Below, one piece after another: positions 19,463 through 25,310 of a DNA stretch of 25,310 nucleotides. Made by a program: the position numbers and the translations under genes. The stretch comes from Chara braunii (Eukaryota > Streptophyta > Charophyceae > Charales > Characeae). The notes beneath the pieces were generated by a model, which worked only from the letters and a program-made list of their open reading frames with translations, searched no databases and had not been told where the DNA came from. The stretch covers positions 298,690-323,999 of the forward strand of contig BFEA01000008.1 of the NCBI GenBank assembly GCA_003427395.1, in the 5' to 3' direction. The stretch's first letter is position 1. Each line of letters starts with the position of its first letter.

Positions 19463-20700
19463 GTGTCTGCGGTGGCTGACACAAGGCAACACAGTGCTGG
19501 TCAGAATAATGCAAACAAGGTTTTCTGCTCCAGACTGGCGAACAGGAACATGGGCAAGGAATATGCCACGTCAATGGTAGAAATGGGAGATGGACCATGC
19601 CCAGATGACGACCCAGCTGAATGGTGGGCACCCAAGTGCGAACTACAACAATCATTGGAGTGGCAACATCAGGAAACAACGGTATGGCCGAGAAGATCAG
19701 GAAACAAAGGTATGTCAGGCATATTCTTTGCTGTGCTCATAAGAGAGAGAGACATTCAGGAAATGCACGAACTGCATGCTACCCAGAGCTATTGTCCAAC
19801 ATGCAGAAGTCTACTATGGGTAGCTTTTGCCGATGATGCAGGTTTGGAACAACGGCAGGCGATGTGCAGTATCCGGGAACAGGTCTGGAATCGTGCCAAA
19901 AAGCTTCAGCGAGGCAAATTGACACAGGCCCTTGTTGCACCAACAATTCTTCAAGAAATTGATAGGGCCATGCAAGACCTTCCTATGGGGAAGGCTGTTG
20001 GAATCAATGAGATACCGAGATGAATCACAACATCAAGAACCTCATGGGCCCATTTCTGACAGAGGTGTTCAATGAGGTATTGCAACACCGTACGTTGCCA
20101 AAGAACTTTGTCGCCGCCTTTACCGCCTTTTTTTATGAAAAAGGAGAGTGCAGACATCCGAAACTGGCAATTTCTTTCCGAGCTGCGTAAAATTTTTGCG
20201 AAGTTTTTGCAGAGCTGTTGCGGAGGTCCTACCAGAACTGGTCCATACAACACTAATTGGATTCATGCTAAGGCGATGGACAATGACCAAAATCCGGTTG
20301 GCTAAGATGGTTTGGAGAAGCTGGGGTCGCCGGCCCTGCAGGATTCAACGAAACATACACGAGAGTTCAATCGTCTTTCTTGCCTGAAGGGATGGCTGCA
20401 GATCAATGGCGCCAGGTTGGAAGTGATCGCCATCACAAGATCGGTCAGGCAGGGATGCGCGCTCTCCCCGTGCTGCACATTCTCTAGGCTGAGCATATGA
20501 ACGAGCTGATGAGGTCGGATGAAGAGCTTCAAGCCATACAAATACCAGATTGACCAGATCTCAAATCCTCTGCTTTTGCAGATGACTTGGATCCATACTT
20601 CTGCATGCAACTTCCAACAGCTGAGACACATCGTAACGAAGTTTGAAGGAGTGTCAGGAGCCAGGGTCAGCCGCCAGAACAGCTGAAGAATTTTGAAGGA
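19463..20700 (+). pseudogene. LINE ORF2 reverse transcriptase, fingers and palm (degenerate)
   Basis: The frame 19463-20023 ends in LQEIDRAMQDLPMGKAVGIN, the fingers block (typically L..M..GK.PG.DGIP). A frame change at about 20022 continues into MNHNIKNLMGPFLTEVFNEV and LPKNFVAAFTAFFYEKGE, the LP..W....I.LLYKKG block. Motif A (catalytic Asp before R-V) is not recognisable. From 20312, MEKLG, WLQINGARLEVIAITRSVRQ and GCALSP match the INGR...ITRSVRQGCPLSP block. In another frame SSAFADDL (20569-20589) carries the FADD active-site motif. Two short direct repeats follow (GAAGGAGTGTC at about 20645 and 20694). At least three frame changes and several stops are present. Confidence 0.85.
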
Positions 20701-20771
20701 GTGTCGGCTGGCAGAACAGTTAAAGAATTCCGGGCTCCAGAATACTGCTAATTGGAAGGAGTGCAACAGGG

Positions 20772-20845
20772 AACACAAATGTGACTCCTGGGTGTGATGT
20801 CGGGGGATAACACAAATGTGACTCCTGGGTGTGATGTCGGTGGAT
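20772..20845 (+). repeat. 37-bp tandem duplication inside LINE ORF2
   Basis: The segment beginning ACACAAATGTGACTCCTGGG is repeated head to tail with one difference near the end of the unit. Confidence 0.85.
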
Positions 20846-21960
20846 GACCAAACAGTCATTGGACAGCATGATGATGTTTACGTCAAAATTATTGCCAAAA
20901 TGAAGAGCTCGGGGAAGGCAATCAAAACGGGAGTCCGGGGGAGACCCATCATTGCCAGTAATTCGGTCTTATCCTTGATATGGTACGTCTCCAAACTCGG
21001 ACCTCCCACGAAGATGCTGAGGGTCGTGCGCACAGCGCCCTCACGATATCTATGGGTGAATACTCCTACTTCCACCACAACAATTCCGCGGGTGGCCTGA
21101 ATCAACCTTATACAGCTGCGGGCCGAAGGAGGACTTGTGGTTTTGGACCCGGCATGCCAAAACCAGGATACATTGTATGGCTTTTGATGGCAGATCTCAA
21201 CGACACTTGGGTGGTCATGTCATTGGATAGTATCGCAGACGCAATTAGAGTGAAGAGACAGCATGTAATTACTTGCCTGCTCCCAGTAGATGCTGTCCAG
21301 TAGCAGGCAAGGACCAGTCTCAAGCTACACAGAAGATAGCCAATCACCAAACAACAGATCCTTAATCAAACCTGGTGAAACACATTTTGAGACCAGCAGA
21401 TAGAGAAGGAGCAGATCCTGCTCAGCTTCCATTCCAGCTCGCAGCATAAACTCAGGGCAATCAAGGATGTGATCTCACCACCATTGCACAGAAGGGGAGA
21501 TTGGTGGAAAGGAGGATGGGGCAGCACCACTGACGATCACTGGAGATTGGAGTAGATACTACCGAGTGGAGATCTCCTGGTTTCTTCCTGGAAACCGATG
21601 CTTCAGGGCAGCCCCGTCCCACTTGTCAGGCATGAAGCACTGCTGCTAAGAGTTCCAGCATGCAACTGCAGCCAGCAGTAGTCATGATGGAGGGGGCGCA
21701 GCAAGCCAATGAGGTCTATGTACCTTTTGCCACTGCATGTCCAGTGGTGGATGCCTGGTTGACCCCACTGAGTGGGAATGGACAGCCAAGCTCTCACAGC
21801 GAAGACCGCTGGCGATCTACCAGGTCACCACAAAGGTGATTCACCGCTCACCAACTTCTGAGTACCACATCTCCAGCGAACTGCAACTCCGGTAGTGGAA
21901 GAAAGGGTGGATCTCAGATGCACAGAAAACCAGATGGACAGAAGGGGCATTCAAGGAACT
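20831..21960 (+). pseudogene. LINE ORF2 thumb and C-terminal segment, left of the nested insertion
   Basis: A frame from 20831 reads KMKSSGKAIKTGVRGRPIIA, SNSVLSLIWYVSKLGPP and PSRYLW, which matches the LINE block after the palm (GR..V.NS.LLS..WY ... FLW). A later frame reads LRAEGGLVVLDPACQNQ (about 21115-21170), matching the GGLG..DP..QN block. The part just before the insertion reads WISDAQKTRWTEGAFKEL (21908-21961) in a frame that continues at 23761 beyond the inserted element. Frameshifts and stops are numerous. Confidence 0.75.
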
Positions 21961-21962
21961 CC

Positions 21963-22400
21963 TTTTTTTTTCTTTTTTTTTTTTGAACTCAGGTTCCAAT
22001 CTATTCGTGGGGAGCATCATGTGCTGAGAAACGGGCTCAGCGTCTCTTATGGGATTCATAGGTGGAAGTTCGAGAGAAAACATGAGCATGAAGCCAGCAG
22101 AGAAAAAAACACTATGCTGGAAACCGGGTCCAGTGTCCCATGCCTTTGACTAATCTGCGACATATAACTGGGGGTCTGCCTCTGCATCCATCTCGCTGGA
22201 TGCCAGATCCTGCGCAGAAAGCTGGAAGCCCCCCTAACCCATGCCCTGGCTCGGATACCGGCAGGAGCCATTGGGGGGCACCAGTGGCTCCTCCTTCCGT
22301 CTCCTTGCCCCTCCCTAGATTCTCCTAGCTCTGTGCTATCTTCTTTTGGGGAGCGACACGTGCTGGGAAACCGGTCCAGCGTCCCTTATCAGATTGATAC
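21963..22400 (-). repeat. 3' end of the minus LINE with three related motif copies (D, E, F)
   Basis: Three related segments lie at about 21990-22050, 22115-22150 and 22345-22395. They share parts of GGGGAGC, then CACGTGCTGGGAAACCGG, then TCCAGCGTCCC. E and F also share a downstream block with GGGGGGCACCAG and a C-rich stretch (22271-22290 and 22577-22595), suggesting a tandemly duplicated 3' UTR module. Alternatively, several truncated insertions have piled up. The motif also occurs at 784, 1581 and 2227. Confidence 0.7.
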
Positions 22401-22686
22401 AGGAAACCCTTACAGGAAAACAGCAAGAAAGGCTGCCAGCATTGACTGAGCAGCCAGAGCACCATGGAACAATGTCTGAGAAATACTTCGAGATAAGGGG
22501 CCAAAAGCCAGGCCAGTACCCCCCCTCCCACCCTCCTGCTATACCCAAGGCACGTCCATGAGGCAATCGAGGTGCCGGGGGGCACCAGCAAACCCCTGCT
22601 CCCCATTGCCAGCCTATACCCTTCCTACAATCCGATTGGGAGAAGTCCATGAGCACCTCACAGTGGGGCTCTAGCTGGCGTGTCAT

Positions 22687-22971
22687 TCAACCGATGTCCA
22701 ATACTTCCGCTAGCGATAAAGGATGGGGCGGAAAAGGATCCAGGAAGTCCGACGCCGGCCGGATTGCCATGTCGGGGTCGAGCGTTGTCCAGTCCTTGAA
22801 GGTTAACTGGTAGTCCCTTATCAAAACAGTCCCAGTGGGTTCCTGTGCTTCTCCGGGCTGCTGTGCCGGCTGAGGGCTGTCCCCCGACCAGGTCACCTCG
22901 GACTCAACCCCCCCCCTTCCCGCCCAGCCACTTTTCACAGTTGATGATCCGGTTGATGTCCTTCTTGCCAT
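22687..22971 (-). pseudogene. Minus LINE, region downstream of the zinc knuckle
   Basis: A 94-codon minus-strand frame lies where the end of ORF2 or the start of the 3' UTR is expected. It has Pro/Gln/Glu-rich composition in the middle and no named motif. A neighbouring frame (about 23100-22930) reads GETSEMVRHIFQAEITN and KMETVHGKKDINRIINCEKW and may be the true ORF2 C-terminus after a frameshift. Coding status is uncertain. Confidence 0.35.
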
Positions 22972-23229
22972 GCACTGTTTCCATCTTCAGCCTAGCTGCC
23001 AGCCATTAGTTGGTGATCTCTGCCTGGAAGATATGCCGAACCATCTCTGATGTCTCCCCTTCTACTACACTTGCCTCCTCCATCTCCATGAGCACCTCCC
23101 CAGCTGTAGCATGTTTCTTCTAAAGGTGTCCTCTTGCCCCCCAAGGCCATGCCCAGTTAAGAGGGCTCACCAGTCCCATGGCCAGCAGTTGCCCGGGACT
23201 ATCTGCCTCCATACTCTATCCCACCGTCA

Positions 23230-23759
23230 CCACATCACCACCGCTGCAGGACACTGCAAAAAGGTGTGCTCGATAGTTTCTGGGCTCTTCCTTGATGGGT
23301 AGCCCTGTAAGCATTTCTTGCACCATGGGATCGCCCGTCCTTGCTGTTAGAGGCTCGTGTGATCAATCAACCAATTATTGGTTGGCAGGCACCGGTGAAC
23401 GATCTGCCACTGCAGCGAGGATTTTTTTGCCGGACGCCGCTTGGACTCTTGAAACCACATAATGGGCTGAAGGAGCTGTCGATCTACATGCAGGTGGTGT
23501 GGCCACCTACCAATGACCACCTCCCTCAACTCCCGCTTTGTCCTGAGCATACAGTAGACGGATTTCACTTTTAAGTTTGCCAGGGTTAGGGGTTTGGGCC
23601 CCCTCGGGCTTGTGTGTCTACCCCGGTTCCATTGGCACTCCTCAGGATCCAGGGGCAGGTCCACGCGGATTCGTTGGAGAGAAAACCTTCCTGTCATCCC
23701 CCTCCTTAGTACCCTGATACGATAGACGTTCTTCTTTCTCCTCCCAAGTAAAAGGCTGT
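23230..23759 (-). pseudogene. Minus LINE ORF2 C-terminus with zf-RVT zinc knuckle
   Basis: One minus-strand frame is open from before 23759 to a TAA at 23349-23347. It reads NLKVKSVYCMLRTKRELREV, then LQPIMWFQESKRRP and LQWQIVHRCLPTNNWLI. These are the K..Y..L, W..iW and L.W...H..LPT...L blocks typical of plant LINE ORF2 before the knuckle. The same frame beyond the stop reads WCKKC (23325-23311) and ETIEHTFLQCPAA (23280-23242), a C-x2-C-x14-H-x4-C zf-RVT pattern. The single nonsense codon and a later TGA make it inactive. Codons upstream of about 23760 in this frame belong to the host LINE antisense strand and are not part of the gene. Confidence 0.85.
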
Positions 23760-23760
23760 G

Positions 23761-24057
23761 GAACTTACCTGCCTCATCACTCAAATTCTGAACAAGAATC
23801 AGGTTGGCCTTCTTTGGCTGATGGTGCATGTGGCTGTCGCGACTGCACATTGGCAAGTGGCAAGATCCAAACACAAGGACGAGACCTGCGCATTGTGTGA
23901 CCAAAAATTAAAGACTCTGCCACACCTGTTTGCACATTGCCCACTTGTGACAGCATTTTGGGATTTGGCAGGAAGCACTGACAGTGAAGCACCCATTATC
24001 CTATCAAGAAGCAAACAGTGCAGACAAAATGCTGGGCTCCCTGCTAACCGCTCCTAG
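23761..24057 (+). pseudogene. Plus LINE ORF2 C-terminus with zinc knuckle, right of the insertion
   Basis: The frame runs open to TAG at 24055-24057. After a leucine-rich stretch it reads VHVAVATAHWQVARSKHKDE, then TCALCDQKLKTLPHLFAHCP and LVTAFWDLAG, with C-x2-C-x8-H-x4-C at 23886-23940 followed by the usual F-W. The frame is the one used at 21908-21961, supporting a single ORF2 split by the insertion. Confidence 0.85.
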
Positions 24058-24150
24058 TTGCACAGATGGCCACTTGGTGAACAAGGAGCCATGGTACATG
24101 CGGGAGACTGTCAGAGGGGGCAATGCTGGGCCATTCGGGCACTGATATAC

Positions 24151-24578
24151 GAGGCTCAGGCAACGGGAGAATGGTGATCACCTGCCACTGATGACTGTTG
24201 TCCCGGAGAGCTTCAAAAGGCATCATCTTCGTTGATAGCAGGAGAGATAACGGCAGGTTTCCCTAATCCCGGATGTTATTCCCTGATCTGCTCATCCAAC
24301 AGCAAGCCCCGTCGATGNTCATCTTCGTTGATAGCAGGAGAGATAACGGCAGGTTTCCCTAATCCCGGATGTTATTCCCTGATCTGCTCATCCAACAGCA
24401 AGCCCCGTCGATGAGGCTCAGGCAACAGGAGAATGGTGATCACCTGCCACTGATCACTGTTGTCCTGGAGAGCTTCAAAAGGCGTCATCTTCGTTGATAG
24501 CAGGAGAGATAACGGCAGGTTTCCCTAATCCCGGATGTTATTCCCTGATCTGCTCATCCAACAGCAAGCCCCGTTGAT
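24151..24578 (+). repeat. 166-bp tandem repeat, two real copies plus a 95-bp duplicated overlap
   Basis: Unit 1 is 24151-24316 and unit 2 is 24413-24578, each starting GAGGCTCAGGCAAC and ending CCCCGTYGAT, with about five substitutions between them. The intervening 24319-24413 is a perfect 95-bp copy of 24223-24317 after a single N and is probably an assembly artefact. The repeat lies in the presumed 3' UTR of the plus-strand LINE. The open frame 24232-24414 exists only because of the artefact. Confidence 0.9.
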
Positions 24579-24610
24579 GGCCTCGCAGAGATCGCCAGAA
24601 CGTTTAATGT

Positions 24611-24770
24611 CAGAACAGCAGACCAGATCTTAGGAGGGACAGTCCGGGGCATCATCGGCGGTGGCCCACACCCACGTCCACTCTGAGGCCACAACAGAAG
24701 TGCCAGAACAGCAGGCGCTATCTTAGGAGGACCCACCCGGAACCTCGTCGTCTGCAGGCCACAACCACAT
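24611..24770 (+). repeat. Imperfect duplication with a 92-bp offset
   Basis: CAGAACAGCAG followed by ATCTTAGGAGG occurs at 24611 and CAGAACAGCAGGCGCTATCT followed by TAGGAGG at 24703. The downstream parts are weakly similar. Confidence 0.6.
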
Positions 24771-25310
24771 CTCCTCTCAAGTCAGGAGAGAGGCGAGGGC
24801 CTAGCTGGGCGCATTGCTTGGAAATCTAGACGTTCAGGAGAAAGGAACGCTGTGGCATGGCTGCTTAGTTATACAACAAAAATAACATATGCTGTGTTAC
24901 TTTGTAGTTACGCTGTACCATAAGCCCCAATTAGATGGCAACAGGTTTTGTGTTTCTTTTCCTTTTTCCTGTTTCTCTCGTTCAGTACAGTGTAAGTAGA
25001 AATGGGCTTGTGGCCCACAACGAGGAAAACATTATAAACATGGAAAACGGGGTACATTGTGAATACTAGATATTAGATATATATAGACATAGAGTACTTG
25101 GGATAATGGGCACGGTTGAACAGGATGATCGATAGAATAGGGTAAATGCTGGGAACATTGGAAAACAGATGATGAGCGGTGATGGGCTAATGTGGCCTTG
25201 GCTCTTTCTACGATGCACTCCACTCTGGGACAGGGGGGTGGATGAACAATAAAGGCCTGGTACCCGAGTGATTTCTTTCCTGTTGCTCACCGACCCCAGT
25301 GGCACCACCT
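24771..25310. other. No recognisable gene
   Basis: AT-rich sequence with short minus-strand frames and no motif. It may be the rest of the plus LINE 3' UTR (a GCTTGTGGCCCACAA word lies at 25005-25019), but no poly(A) tail is seen before the window ends. Confidence 0.4.

Larger units (their letters stand above)
21961..23760 (-). mobile_element. 5'-truncated minus-strand LINE inserted into the plus-strand LINE
   Basis: On the minus strand this reads ORF2 C-terminus (23759-23230), a 3' region (about 22980-21985) and a poly(A) tail seen as T8-T-C-T12 at 21963-21984. GGAACT occurs directly left of the poly(T) (21955-21960) and directly right of the truncated 5' end (23760-23765), and on both sides it sits in the same codon register of the host LINE frame (GAA-CTx), so it looks like the target-site duplication or its surviving core. 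Its zinc knuckle differs from that of the host LINE, so it is another family. 5' truncation is typical of target-primed reverse transcription. Confidence 0.8.
18740..24600 (+). mobile_element. Decayed plus-strand LINE (non-LTR retrotransposon), host of a nested insertion
   Basis: The domains occur in the canonical ORF2 order on one strand: apurinic-type endonuclease (18740-19350), RT fingers (19900-20160), RT motif B (20423-20470), FADD motif C (20575-20586), thumb/connection (20890-21060), a C-terminal segment to 21960, then, after a 1.8-kb foreign insertion, the zinc knuckle (23886-23940). Multiple frameshifts, stops and small duplications make it inactive. The 3' region contains tandem repeats (24151-24578). 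I could not find its poly(A) tail or target-site duplication, so both outer boundaries are approximate. Confidence 0.85.

Noticed and set aside
21990-22006. AGGTTCCAATCTA as a possible Pol III B box in a tRNA-derived SINE
   Set aside because: It is not conserved in the other copies (GCTCCAATC, TACTCCAATC) and is better explained as the 3' end of the minus LINE.
18740-24060. A functional LINE ORF2
   Set aside because: There are several frame changes and stops, no recognisable RT motif A, a lost SDH Asp in the endonuclease and a 1.8-kb insertion.
24232-24414. 60-codon frame with a perfect internal duplication
   Set aside because: It spans the single N and exists only because of the probable 95-bp assembly duplication.
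24151-24578. Possible CRISPR-like repeat array
   Set aside because: It is a head-to-tail 166-bp tandem unit without spacers, in eukaryotic LINE-derived DNA.

Overview
This is a stretch of repeat-dominated eukaryotic nuclear DNA, most likely from a green (streptophyte-type) plant or charophyte alga. The reasons are a decayed fragment of the plastid gene psbC (CP43), several non-LTR (LINE) retrotransposon remnants with plant-type endonuclease, reverse transcriptase and zf-RVT domains, many poly(A)/poly(T) tails, (CA)n microsatellites and assembly gaps. A Chara-like alga would fit, but the species cannot be fixed from this window. I find no intact protein-coding gene, no operon-like layout and no recognisable rRNA or tRNA gene.

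Layout. 1-600: two tandem copies of a ~297-bp unit built from a (CA)n block, T-runs and GC-rich hairpins. 756-3263: tails of a dispersed LINE-like repeat, a T28-N-G23 join and a duplicated ~110-bp segment. 4031-7908: a minus-strand open frame and a degenerate group II intron-type reverse transcriptase, apparently split by a 3.1-kb poly(A)-tailed unit (4293-7395) bracketed by an identical 17-bp target-site duplication; the unit carries about four diverged ~90-bp repeats. 7930-9013: poly(T) tails, GC-rich palindromes and a ~420-bp element with terminal inverted repeats. 9014-13426: no recognisable gene. 13427-15624: weak open frames around a 427-bp N gap. 16555-16893: psbC fragment (NUPT).

17100-25310 is mostly nested LINE debris. 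A plus-strand LINE (endonuclease from ~18740, RT 19463-21100, C-terminal zinc knuckle 23886-23940, 3' tandem repeats 24151-24578) is interrupted by a 5'-truncated minus-strand LINE of another family (about 23760 down to its poly(A), read as poly(T), at 21963). A GGAACT duplication sits in the same codon register on both sides of the insertion. The motif next to that minus LINE's tail recurs at 784, 1581 and 2227, so those are probably solo 3' ends of the same or a related family.

The parts do not form a pathway; the window records successive insertions. No new multi-gene system is visible. The most useful leads are the 3.1-kb repeat-bearing retroposed unit, the group II-type RT relic it interrupts, the TIR element, the dated nesting of two LINE families, and two single-N joins that look like assembly artefacts.
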